DNA from: Pilaira anomala
Lineage: Eukaryota; Mucoromycota; Mucoromycetes; Mucorales; Mucoraceae
NCBI GenBank assembly: GCA_025716855.1
Contig: JAIXMQ010000037.1
Span: 1-64,000 of the forward strand
Reading direction: 5' to 3'
DNA length: 64,000 nt
A program made the position numbers and the translations under genes. The notes beneath the pieces are model-generated. The model worked only from the letters and a program-made list of their open reading frames with translations. It did no database searches and was not told the origin of the DNA. Position 1 is the stretch's first letter. Each line of letters begins with the position of its first letter. Positions 34,035 through 45,057 of the stretch are shown piece after piece.

Positions 34035-34152
34035 AATGTGAACAGTAAGTAATGACAACAACAACAATAATAAAAAGTAAGAGAATAAACAAAAAAAAAT
34101 TTTTTTTTCTTTGTTTTTTTTTCTGTTTTTCTTCAAAAGCTTATCCAAAATT

Positions 34153-35985
34153 TTATTCGTTGTTAAACCAATGTATAAACTGTAATGTTCCAAGTTCAAA
34201 TCGCAAAGTATCAATTCTTTTAAATCGAAGATTCACAAAATAACATCCCTTATCGTTCAATTTAGATTCGTATTGTTCATGCGAGCATTTCGTTGCACGC
34301 CTTAATGTACTTGTGCAATCGACAAAAAAATATTTGTCTCCATTTTCTGTTGAATACTTTAAATATACATATTGATAACTCTTTGAACTTTCTTTGCAGA
34401 TATTCAGTTGTTTGAGATCAGTGTAGGGCATATTAATTAAAAGCCTCTTCCCTTTGTATTCAGCTCCACTATGTTTTAAATACTTGTTTCCTAGAAGTGA
34501 CAGATAATTCAAATTTGGTAGTCGAATTGATAGTTGATATAATACATCGAGATTGATACCAGAATGAGCCAACTTGAGTACCGTAATCGATGTGTTGACT
34601 GCTAAGTCAGGTCTACAGTGCTTTAATTCACGCAAACAACATTCTAAACTAAATAAGTAAGGACAATGTTCAAAGATGCTGTCCAAGATGTATCCTCTAT
34701 ACAGATTCTCTACGTCCTGCTGATTTTCAGGAACTATTTTCACTAATTTAATTTGCATATTTGAAAGGAGTCCTCCTACTTTCTCTAACAGTTCTGGGGC
34801 TGTAGGCGAGTCTTCAAGTGAGCGATACCAGACACTGGCACCGATTGTCTCTTTTACTTTTAAAAAAGGCCTGTCTGCATCGAGTGAGAAATTAGCATCA
34901 TTCAGCGTTAAATAAGCTCCTCTTCCCTTTGCTTTGAATTCTTCAGATTGCCAGTAATTCGATAAAACAGTAGCTATATCATCGCTGTAGAGGTATTGTA
35001 TATCATATTTTTTATCTTTGTTAGTAACATACCGAAGAAATGATGTTAAAACGGATTTGCTGTAGATTATGTTTTGATTTATATCGAAGGTGCAAATGTC
35101 TTTATTGAACTCGATATTGGTCAGATTGGGAAACACATGCATAATATAGTTTAATGATTCATCACCACCATCAATTGATACATTCATACTCAACTCTTTC
35201 AAATTGTGCTTGGGTTTCATGAGTTTAATCTCGTCTAATATTTTGGTTGAAAATCTTGGCGCGGTTGCAGTGAGAAGAGATGGTTCGTCGGTTGTTGGAG
35301 GTGTATAGGGAAGTATCAAACTAACAAGTTTTGGACACTCATTAATCAAATCATCAATTTCATAGATCTTTACATTGTTTGCTTTATGAAGTTTTAGTTC
35401 CGTCAATGATTTAAATTCGGATAGGTTGGATATCAACGGGTTATACATTTTTCTTAACTGAATAGAGTCTTCTGGGTCGTTTAAGATTAAAAGCTCGGTC
35501 AATCTATCTCGATAGGCCAAGGCTACAGTTGCATACAATTGAACTTCATCCCAAGTATTTGGCACTGGGATCTTTTTCAATTTTTTCCATTTATGTCTTT
35601 CCACAATCAACCTTAACCATAAAGACGGACATGACTCTGCAGTTGTCATCGTTTGGACATTAGGACAATAATCGCTTATTCCACTAAAGAGATTAGCTGG
35701 ATCCCAAGGACCATTAGCGTTAAATATTTTGCTGAAATGGATTTTCTTGACATGTTTTCCTAAATGTTTTGCTGATGCTACTGTAATCACAAATTTTTGT
35801 AACTGGGGTTCATAAGATGTAAAGTTTAACGTGTTGTAAATAATTCGTTCTGCTGAGATTCTCCAGCTTTTACAAACATAAAGACACTGTATAATTGTCT
35901 TTTTATCATCGATTTTGTTTAGTGCATAGTGTAAAATCTCAGCGGGTAGCTCACTCCAATAATGCGCCTGACGGTTGTTTGACAT
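34153..35985 (-). CDS. F-box / leucine-rich-repeat-like protein
   Basis: A single-exon protein of 610 residues. Residues ~8-50, WSELPAEILHYALNKIDDKK followed by QCLYVCKSWR, form the F-box that binds Skp1 in SCF ubiquitin ligases. The rest contains irregular leucine-rich segments (LTELKLHKANNVKIYEIDDL, LKELSMNVSI, LNYLSLLGNKYLKHSG) as in the many F-box/LRR proteins of Mucoromycota; it probably recruits unknown substrates. The chosen start is Met11 of the open frame (MSNNRQAHYW) because the ten residues before it (MFCLFLFFNN) come from a low-complexity leader. The gene ends 118 bases before the start of the 2H phosphoesterase gene on the same strand. Confidence 0.85.
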   Translation of the reverse strand: MSNNRQAHYWSELPAEILHYALNKIDDKKTIIQCLYVCKSWRISAERIIYNTLNFTSYEPQLQKFVITVASAKHLGKHVKKIHFSKIFNANGPWDPANLFSGISDYCPNVQTMTTAESCPSLWLRLIVERHKWKKLKKIPVPNTWDEVQLYATVALAYRDRLTELLILNDPEDSIQLRKMYNPLISNLSEFKSLTELKLHKANNVKIYEIDDLINECPKLVSLILPYTPPTTDEPSLLTATAPRFSTKILDEIKLMKPKHNLKELSMNVSIDGGDESLNYIMHVFPNLTNIEFNKDICTFDINQNIIYSKSVLTSFLRYVTNKDKKYDIQYLYSDDIATVLSNYWQSEEFKAKGRGAYLTLNDANFSLDADRPFLKVKETIGASVWYRSLEDSPTAPELLEKVGGLLSNMQIKLVKIVPENQQDVENLYRGYILDSIFEHCPYLFSLECCLRELKHCRPDLAVNTSITVLKLAHSGINLDVLYQLSIRLPNLNYLSLLGNKYLKHSGAEYKGKRLLINMPYTDLKQLNICKESSKSYQYVYLKYSTENGDKYFFVDCTSTLRRATKCSHEQYESKLNDKGCYFVNLRFKRIDTLRFELGTLQFIHWFNNE

Positions 35986-36111
35986 ATTATTAAAAAATAA
36001 AAACAAGCAAAACAATCCAAATCGTTACTTTTAAAAAAAAAAAAAAACGGGATCTCAAACTTTTGAAAAAATAAATAATGGATGGCGTATGTTTTATAAA
36101 AAATATATTTA

Positions 36112-37545
36112 TTATGATTGTGTTTTGCTTTTAGCAGCAGCCTTTTCAGCGAGATCTTTTCTTCTTGATTTACTACTGGGATCATAATAAGGTCTCTCAG
36201 CCTAATTTTTTTTTTTAAAAAAAAGTCAAGATATTAGTATAAAAAAAAGTCAGACGTCAAAATATTATATAATCTTACAGTAGGCGTAACTCTCCAACCA
36301 TGACGTTTACCATGTCCAAAATAATCGAAAATAGCACAATGGAAAGTAGATCTATTATCCCAAATAGCAACAGCATCTTCAGTCCACTTGAATCTAACTT
36401 GGAAATCATGACCGCGACTAATATGGTTAAACAAGTATTCAAGCAAGAGTTTAGATTCAGCATCACTCAATCCAACAATCGATTTAGTGAAACCAGGTTG
36501 AACAAACAAACCCTTCCAGCCGGTAACTGGATGTGTTCGAATAACAGGATGGACAGAATCAACAAATTCACGACGAATAAATTGTCCAGTACGTTTAGCA
36601 TTTTCTGTATGAACTTGACCAGTATGGATTGCAGAAAGTCCTTCAAGAAGCTTTTGTAAAGTAGGTGTCAATCGATCGTAAGCTTCATATGCAGAAGCCC
36701 AGAGTGTGTCACCTCCTACACTAGGTACTGTATCAATTTTTAGAATGGATAAACCAGCTGGTTGGTTTTCATAGGTGATATCACTATGCCAACCTAATTA
36801 TTTAAAAAGTGTGAGTTGATGAACATTCAGTAGTAATTTTTTTTATCCTTACCATCTGCGGCAGATTTTCCCTCAAAGTACTTAATAGTGTGAGGACTAC
36901 ATCGCATAATAATTAATTAGTTAATATATTCATATATATTGTGATTTAAAATTACTTTTTCTGATCATAAAGAAGACTGATAAGTTCTGGAAGACCTTCA
37001 GGATGACCAATAGTATTATGAATATGACTTTTTTTTAAAAAATCCAAGCAATTAGTATATGCCCTGACTAAAGCTTTACAGAAAATAAAAATAAAAACTT
37101 ACAGACGACCAAAGTATCTGCCTAATTCAATAGCTTGATAAGGATCAATGTCTTGGTTACGGAAAAATACAACACCACGCTCAGCAGCTAATAATGCCAA
37201 ATCGTTTTTTTGTTGATCGGTTAACTGAGAAAGTTGAATGCCATGAATTTCTGTGCCGATATTGGGAGTTAAGTCGATAACTTTCTCGGCATTATCATAA
37301 AGAGAAGCCTTTTTAGGATCAGCAAGCTTTCCTACATCATTATGCTCAAAAGGTTCAAGAGGAGGATACTATTATACACAAAACAATTAGTTTCTCATTT
37401 TTAGGTACACTTCATCCATTTATAAACTTACCGAGATTTTAGGGTAGATTTGATAGCTATCATTGTTTCGTGCCAACTGTTTCAAGTTTAATTTTTCGAA
37501 ATTTTCAGCAATAGCTTCAACGATAGGGTTTGTATTGGGAGGCAT
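36112..37545 (-). CDS. TauD-type 2-oxoglutarate-dependent dioxygenase, six exons
   Basis: Fe(II)/2-oxoglutarate oxygenase, probably releasing sulfite from sulfonates such as taurine or acting on a related substrate. Exons on minus: 37545-37432, 37368-37103, 37027-36956, 36896-36853, 36793-36279 and 36201-36112, ~366 residues. GTEIHGIQLSQLTDQQKNDL and AERGVVFFRNQDI are the N-terminal TauD signature; GWHSDITYENQPAG supplies the iron-binding H-x-D; AVAIWDNRSTFHCAIFDYFG gives the distal His; GKRHGWRVTPT holds the 2-oxoglutarate-binding Arg. The short tail (YYDPSSKSRRKDLAEKAAAK) is typical of yeast Jlp1-like fungal members. All six exons keep frame with GT-AG introns of 51-75 bases. Substrate is by family analogy only. 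Confidence 0.9.
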
Positions 37546-37579
37546 CTTCAGTATTAATAATAGTTATTTAATGACAATG

Positions 37580-37613
<34 letters not shown>

Positions 37614-40600
37614 GAACTTGTTTTTTTTTTGCTTTTATACTTTATTAAGGGCGTAATCTTTTCCCAATACTCCCAGGATTTGCATATAAGATAATAAAAA
37701 AAGACGTTTTTGATAAGACAAATTGCATCAAATCAAATATTTTTTAGTCTTGTTTCAAGACTATCTGTATTCTCTCAATGAGGTTTATACTGGATATACA
37801 ATATAAAGAAGCAATCGCGCCATACTAATTTCTTTTAACTGTTGCTGTACGTCGGCTGATACATCGGAAGAACCATTATTCCTTTTTATTTTTTTATTAT
37901 ATCAATATAGTTTTAATTTTTGAATACCTATACAAGTGGTCCTTCTCAATAGTATTTCCTCTTAAGTCATTCGCTTCGATAGACAACTTAACTATATTTA
38001 CTTTTGCTGAATACATAATTAAACGATTGCAATCAAAAAGTGCCACATGTGCAACCTTAACAAAGACAAAAAATAAATTCCGTCATAATACATTAAAATT
38101 ACTACAGGAAGATGAAGTTAAAGAAAAAACTTTTTAAAGAGAAGAGTAAAATCAGCTCTCGTCAAAGTCAAATACAGGATAATGTTTGCTTCAAATTATT
38201 AATGTACACTGATTTTTAAGGTCAAATAAGTTGTTTGGCATTATGATAAGTTGTTGGGATAATTGTTTCACATACTTGATTATGAAGAATTTCTTGTAAT
38301 TCAATTAGTTAATAGTAATGTCGTAACACGATGGTTTACGACTGCTATAATAGAATCGAAATTTTTATATGGAATTGTGAATTAGAAAACTCATATGACC
38401 AGTGATTATGGAAACTCTATAATGTGACAGATAAAAAAAAATAGTTGTACTACTTTCAATTTTCAAGCCGAAATACTTTACTGTAAACCAAGTGATAAAA
38501 AAAAATAATAATAATAAAAGGTATCCTATTGGAGCGAGAATATTTTAGTGTCATTAATTAAATCCTTTTCAAGAAGCAACAGACTTCAGTATATGACGCC
38601 ATTAATTATTAGCTAGACTTGGTATATTATAAAGGAAAACTTTTATTTAAGAAAAGATATTTGTCGCTATGTAAAAACGAGGAACATATTGATAAAATAT
38701 ACTGGCTACCTTGGAGTATTTATATTATATTAAACGAGATTAATTATGCGCATTTTTTTTAAAAAAGAACGGGAGGTTATTTTATCTGTGATGGAACATT
38801 AATGTAAAGCAAAGCATTCGGATTATTGAATGAGATCTAACCAACTAAATACATAATGTTACTTAGAAGTCATTTCCAAATGTCACACAATAGAACCAAG
38901 AAACTGTAATTCCACTATTTATATATACTTTCAAATCGAACCTTCAAGAATCTTACTTATGAATATATGGCATATACCAAGTTTGTATTAGTATAAAGGA
39001 ATCTAAACTCCAATCAAAGTATCAGAAACTGTTATAGCCATGTCAGGACCTTGGGAAAGTTTCGTACCAACTAATATACATAAAAGATAACTGACAACGT
39101 GATCTAATTTGGTATACTGTAGAAACAATGTTTTTCCGATTACTTGTTTATACATATAATTTTGAGCTACAAAATTCATGTACGTACATATCTCTTTTAA
39201 ATTGATTACTAAAGAATAACAATGGTCTGACTTCCGCCTTAAGTTCATATTATCTAAATATATATTAAATACAAAATCACTTGCATAATTCATTACTCGA
39301 AGACACGTCGATCAATTCTTTAAAGAATTATTTGCTAACTTGAGATATAAATCTACGTAGTAAAAGACGTTACATGTAAAACTCAGCGGATTTTATGACC
39401 ATCATTGTGAACTTTCAATTTTCGATTCGTCATTTTTCATTTTTTCTAAAAGATTTATTTTCATTGACAGTAACATATTCGGGCCATCAGCGTATACATT
39501 TCTGAACCTAAGTTGTACGTTAACACAATGTACTAACTTCTATAGCCACACACTCGCTGTAAGTTACAAATTTGCTTTATCAATAGGTTCAATTAAATTT
39601 CCCAGGACCATAGGAGGTAGTTACATCAAATTGAAAGGGTTTATTTTTATTAAGCAACACTTGATTTGCTATCGAGATTGTAGTACTCACGACTGAATAC
39701 TGTAAAGTTAATGTCTGCGGTTGTGCCACATGAATTAAAACTACGTGTGCCACGAGGTCCGTGCAGGTGAACTATATTTCCAGTTGTTTGCTTTTTAAAT
39801 AGATTAGAAAATGTGATAAATATTCTACAATTGTTATGCAGACTATACCTATACTATAACTCCCGTGTGATATTTTACTCTGTTCTTTAAAAAATTAGGT
39901 TAGTGGTTTTTTTTTGTTGTATTAGATAACTAAACTATCCCTATATTCCGATCATACTTTTGAGCTTTTGGGTAGAAAATATAGACCTGTTTTAGTTTAA
40001 TTCTTACAATAGAGTTTAATTATGTATAATATCAATTGGCTAGAAAAATATAACTTAAGAAGTTATCAAAAATTATTCTATAAACTAGACACGATAGTAT
40101 TAGAAAATCGCATTGAATTGATCGCTAAGATTATGACTGACATTCTGCTATCTTAGAGCTATAATAAAAGACTTGAGGGACATATCTTCTGATACGTAAA
40201 TCTGTTGTTAGAGGGGTGGGAGTTATGTTTGCGTGACCTTTCATTTTTACACGCCATCATAGAAAGTAAGTGTCTAACCGTAATTGTAAATTTAATCACC
40301 CTTCGATTTATAATATTTACCAATCAAATAAATGTAAGGCAGTTACTAACATCCGTTTTTTAATTCAAATTTATTCTTCACCCTATTTGTTAGTTAGCAC
40401 TTAATTCTTTTTTTTTTAAAAAAAATAGCTAATGCTGCATTTACTCCAAATAATTGGATTTGTTCAGTAACAGAGCATTAACAAACACAAACATTCGTTT
40501 TTAGAGAACTTTCAAACCCATGACAAAAATATCACATTTGTTTACAATAATAGTGTAACATTTTCAATGTTTAGTTATGGATGAAGAGTAAACATTCTCT

Positions 40601-41113
40601 GAAAATAAATAAGAGCGTAGGTAACAAAATTCTATATAGCTTCTAAAAATTCCTTGCAAAGTAACTAATCACAATACTTTAGTAATAATATGATGTATTC
40701 AGTGACCTCCATAGAGCTTCAATTAATAATCTCGTTTAATTTAAATACATTACTTACGTTTATTAGTACTTTCTCGGATTTCACTATTTCAAATAAATAT
40801 AGAAAGCAAATGGTTGCATCAAACAAAAAAGAGGAGGTCTAGGTTTGCCGATGAAATCAATTCAGTGCCTTGTCTTGTGTATACCACAAGTTATATGTGG
40901 CACAACGATCACAGCTTTTCTAATCCAAAAAAAGTTTTTTTTATATTTAAATGTTAAAAAGGAAATATGCTTTATTTCTTAATTCTCTCGATTATAAATT
41001 ATAATAATTCACAGCCTCACTCCATTTCTTTTTTTTTTATTTTTCTTTCCTACAAATTAAATAGACAAAATATAAAAACAAACACACACTTACATAATTT
41101 ATATACTACAAAA
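37546..41113. other. Long gene-poor intergenic region
   Basis: About 3.5 kb. A (TAA)n-like microsatellite lies at 37580-37610, in the dioxygenase leader. I checked both strands for spliced frames and found none that persuade me; the 96-codon minus ORF at 39293-39003 lacks protein-like features. Exact copies of TGTGGCAC or its complement occur at 38040, 39723 and 40896 (see findings). Confidence 0.4.
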
Positions 41114-41704
41114 ATGCTCAACGGTGATAATGCAATTAAAGTACAACTATCATTTTACGAAGAAATCGATCAACCTCATTACGAAAAAATTCCTATGGAT
41201 CTAAACTTTTCTCCATTAGAAAACTTTTTCAAACAATCTGAACTGTTAAATACCAAGACAGAAAATTCAACAACCTCTACCAATACTGCAGTTAAAACAA
41301 TGCCAGTTATTATTCCAGGGTCTTCAGAAAAAAGCATAGAAAAAAATAAGAAAAAGCACCATAAAAGAAGAAGAAAGATTTTAGCCCAAACTCTACCAGA
41401 AAATGGTCTGGAAGCTGCTATGGAGAGACGCCTACAACAAGAATTAAGTCCAGACAGTCAAACGTTTACAGTTGGAAGCTTACAAAAAAAAGCACCTGTA
41501 CCTTGGCCAACCGCTTTAACCACATCACCTGATAGTAAAAATCGGAATCGTTCAGAAAAAAGACAAAGTATTAATTGGCCACTGGTGCCGCAGTATCATC
41601 ACCGTTTATCAGAGGATGATCAAGACGATATCTTTAATATGGATGACAACTTTTATAATAGTAGCGATTGCGATGATGACAACGATTATTATATGCAGTA
41701 TTAA
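41114..41704 (+). CDS. Hypothetical protein with basic core and acidic tail
   Basis: A 196-residue single-exon ORF, MLNGDNAIKVQLSFYEEIDQ at the start. Features: a strongly basic segment NKKKHHKRRRK (~residues 78-89) that could be a nuclear localisation signal, a Thr/Ser-rich stretch before it, RRLQQELSPDSQTFTVGSL and NWPLVPQYHHR after it, and an acidic Asp/Asn/Tyr tail (DDQDDIFNMDDN, SDCDDDNDYY). The open frame extends 49 codons upstream but that part is low-complexity Phe/Leu from T-rich DNA, so the ATG at 41114, preceded by ACAAAA, is preferred. No known domain is recognised. Protein-like composition and complete frame support a real gene; a regulatory nuclear role is only a guess. Confidence 0.6.
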   Translation: MLNGDNAIKVQLSFYEEIDQPHYEKIPMDLNFSPLENFFKQSELLNTKTENSTTSTNTAVKTMPVIIPGSSEKSIEKNKKKHHKRRRKILAQTLPENGLEAAMERRLQQELSPDSQTFTVGSLQKKAPVPWPTALTTSPDSKNRNRSEKRQSINWPLVPQYHHRLSEDDQDDIFNMDDNFYNSSDCDDDNDYYMQY

Positions 41705-43309
41705 TATGATTAATGGAGCCTACTACTCCACACACTTTATTTTTTTAATTTATTAATATATAATACAATCAAAAACAAAAACATTAAATTGGTATAATTA
41801 ACTATCTGCATATAACATAATAATAAACATTCTTTTTATATAAATTACATATACTCTTGATCAAAAATATAAAATGCTTTTACTAATCATTACTGGATAT
41901 AAAAATGTGATGCTTTGTGGCACAGATTTGACTATTATATGAACATAACGTTGCTAAGAGCAAAAAAGTCCCAATGAACTTCTTATTTCAAGTTATTTGA
42001 ATTACTGAATGACACTCTAAAAATAGAAAATGATGTATATATGACACCATCAAGCTGTGGAGCAGTTTATCGCATAATTAGGATTTGCACAAAAGAATAT
42101 TCTATGATGGCGTCAATACGACAACTGCAATCGGAAAAAAAAAGAGTATCACGAATTAGATATAATCGATATTCGTTTTAATTCCAAAAATGAAAACAAT
42201 TGTAACGTAGACAACTAATTTGGGTCGTCTCAAAAAAGCAATTGTTGTAAAACAAAAATACTGATTTACTTTTTATTTATTTGAATGTTTACTGCTTCAT
42301 CAATACTATTTCAAAACCACTTAAAATAAAATGATAAACGGCTTTACTTTTCTTTATTCTATATTAGCTGACCTGTAGCCCTCATCACCCTAACAGCCGC
42401 GAGCCCTATATTTATTCTAATCAGATAAATTTGTTTTGTTCTATCAGATGAGAGGTTCTTACAATTGAAATAAAATAATGTTCAAATTCTTTAAATATTA
42501 TGATCAGTAAAAATAAATTTGCATGACACGTCCCAAACGGGTTATTTCATTTCAAAATAAAATGTCGATTTAATATTATCAATGCCTTTTTGATCTCTTT
42601 AATTTTATAACGTACAATATCCATACAATTGCTTGTGTCAAGAAACGAACATATATAATACAAGTCGTTAATGGTAAGACACCATCCATTAGTTTTTATT
42701 ACAAAGTGATTCATTTGTCTACAAAATCCTGGTAGTTAGGTTAAAAAAAAGAATCTTTGCAAATATATTATGAAGTGTGGGCACTTTCGGAAATGAAACA
42801 TCCTATAATCGTAATTCAAGAAGATCTATTACTGGAAAGTGCTGGAAGTTATATTACAGCTTCCTTGGGTCCAATTCTTATTTTGGTTGATAAACAGATG
42901 ACAATTTTGGCTAAAAGGCTCCACTTTTTTAAATAGTTAGGATAGGAAGCCTGAAATTATTTTAAGCTAGATGTTACTTTTTTATACAAAAAAAAAAAAA
43001 AAAAAAAAATTGTTGGAAATCAACGGCTAGAGTCAAAACTGAGTCACTTAAGTAGACAGATCTTGGCCTATTTATGCCTTTTTTTCACTCACTATCATGA
43101 CACGGTTGACACTTAAATAGTTACCACTTGATACAACGAACGATATGTGTCTCAAAATTAATTTACATAAATAATAAAAATAACATTAAAATGAAGTATA
43201 CATAGCTTTATTTATTTTTAAAAAAGAAAGAAAAACCATAAACAGTTTATAACTAAGGAAAAATATTTTTATTTTATTTATTATAAAAAAAGAAAAGTAG
43301 TGTTTAGCC
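41705..43309. other. Gene-poor intergenic region
   Basis: About 1.6 kb of AT-rich DNA downstream of the 41114 gene. One exact TGTGGCAC lies at 41916. No coding frame, tRNA or element end supported. Confidence 0.4.
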
Positions 43310-43535
43310 TTTCCAATGAAGGAAAGTTTCCAGGGCTTACCACGGGGAGGTACACTACAAAAGCCCCAACCTAAGGTGGACTGCCTTAGGCCAAACGCCA
43401 GTAGGTGCATCATCGATGCTTGGTGTGAAAGCAACGCTGATCCAAGTGTGACACACACTACCCGTCTGTCGCTCCCGCTTGAGAAAATCTGTTGAAGATT
43501 TAGGGCCCTCGTGTCCATGTTGAAGGATGAAGAAA
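43310..43535 (-). other. GC-rich island, possible repeat fragment or structured RNA
   Basis: About 225 bases with near-balanced base composition inside DNA that is otherwise very AT-rich. On the minus strand an open frame from 43524 (MDTRALNLQQIFSSGSDRRV and on to WGFCSVPPRGKPWKLSFIG) covers it, ending in a low-complexity tail. It has no partner exons and no family I can name. The plus strand contains short self-complementary segments (e.g. CCTAAGG and CCTTAGG at 43370-43390). It could be a dispersed repeat, a relic of an element, or a non-coding RNA. Confidence 0.35.
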
Positions 43536-44478
43536 AAAAAAAGGGAGAAATCAACTAAAAAAACCTGTTTACTATACTAAAAATTATGTCTTGCCAAATT
43601 GTGGTTATTTTTACCTGTTTAAAACATATGAAAAAACGTGTCTTCCTTTTGACATGATATTGATATAGTTCGAATTGGATAAATTTCAGGAATGGAAACC
43701 AGTAAGAATAATAATTCTTTTAAAGTAGAAATAAATAAAAATCTCAAAAATAATGGAAAATTAAGCAGTGTGTATTTATATTTTGTGTGTGTGTAACTAT
43801 GTGTTTTGGTATTCCATAGGTCTTGTATATATGCACTTAATAGCCATAATGAGTTTCTTAAATTATATAATTACGGATGCAAAAAAAAAAGTTACACGAT
43901 AATAATCAACACCAGTGAGGCATGGCTAATATAGTCGACTTCTAAAAAAAAAACATTTTTAAAAAACTATATATGATTTGGCTTTAAAAAGCTTGATTTT
44001 ATTTATAAAAAAATGATATCTTGAGTGGGAGCTATTTCTTCTTGTACCAGATTTTTGAATAAACTTGAAGCTAATCTACAGAATTTTTTTAAAAAAGAAA
44101 AAAACATTAATAAAAAGAACTTTTTAAAATTTTAAACGATACCTGTCACATTAGCTAAAAATAACATGATAGTTATTGTCTTGTTGATATTTACTTCAAA
44201 TACGATTCCAATTGTCACAAAGATGTTTAAATCCTATAATTCATTAGTAAATTTCAACCTGTTTTTTAAACTAATTATCTTACCTTCATTCATCTTTATC
44301 CAAGCAAACAAAAAAAAAACTTGGCTCAAGTTTGCTTGCTTTTGTTGCAAACAGAGTTTCTTCTATTTCCATAGGGGGTGGGGGGGGGGGACGATTCAAA
44401 TCATAGGCCTGAGTTAAGCCAACCGTGACCAAAATATAATGTCATGCTGGGTTTCTGTTTCTCTCTCTCTTCATCCTC

Positions 44479-44939
44479 TTATTCTTCGTCCAAGGAAATG
44501 TCGATTACCTCTTCATCTTCACTCGACAAAATCAATATCGCCTCTTCATCAGAGGAAATGACGATGATATTTGCATTGTAATCATCATCAATTTCTTCAT
44601 CTTCATCTTCTCGTTTTCTTTTTTTTCTGCAAGCTGGACCATCTGTTCTTCTTCTTCATCATAACTACTAATATTACCATCATATTCAAATTTTCTTTTT
44701 ACACCCAAAGGAGAAGCTGATGTGGGAAGAGGAGGAGGAGTGGGTAAAGGTGGTAGAGGGGTTGATGCTGATGGTGGTGGTGTTAAGCGTGCTGATGATG
44801 ATGATACCATAGAGATCGTTATCGTTGGCTCAACAACACTTTGGCTGGTTTCCAAAGGTTCGAAATATCCTAATATATCATCGAATCTATAAAACATTTC
44901 CCGGAGGGAAGGGAGATTATAATAGTTTTGATGGTTCAT
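44479..44939 (-). pseudogene. Acidic Pro-rich hypothetical protein with a homopolymer frameshift
   Basis: Starts at 44939 (MNHQNYYNLPSLREMFYRFD). Then a Pro/Ser/Thr-rich segment (PPPSASTPLPPLPTPPPLP) and a Lys/Arg patch (GVKRKFEYDG) followed by an acidic region. The frame as given runs to 44532 and ends in Met/Lys-rich sequence. In the frame shifted by one base after the A8 run at 44626-44619 the DNA continues as a coherent acidic tail (REDEDEEIDDD, IIVISSDEEAILIL, VIDISLDEE) to a stop at 44479. The two pieces fit one gene broken by a one-base change in a homopolymer. This may be a genuine mutation or a sequencing error. The VISSDEE/ILSSEDEE pattern resembles SUMO-interacting motifs (inference). 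Family not recognised. Confidence 0.55.
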
Positions 44940-45057
44940 GTTAAAAGATGTGAGAAGTGTAGTATCAAATTATAAAACTATTAAAGAAAAAAAAATGGGT
45001 TCTATAAAAAAAAAGGGTTTTATCCTTTCTTTTAGTTACTGCGCAATTGATTTCTCA

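Noticed and set aside
34035..34214. N-terminal 60-residue hydrophobic extension of the 2H phosphoesterase (possible membrane anchor)
   Set aside because: It comes from poly-T/A DNA, overlaps the end of the F-box gene, and the conserved part starts after the internal Met at 34034.
39003..39293. 96-codon minus-strand ORF in the long intergenic region
   Set aside because: No domain, no splice partners, composition like translated AT-rich DNA; chance ORF.
40967..41113. Hydrophobic N-terminal extension of the 41114 gene as signal peptide
   Set aside because: Low-complexity Phe/Leu/Ser from T-rich leader DNA; a better ATG lies at 41114.
44375..44391. Poly-G run as a G-quadruplex regulatory site
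   Set aside because: A single G-rich run in intergenic DNA with no gene start close by in the right place; could be simple repeat.
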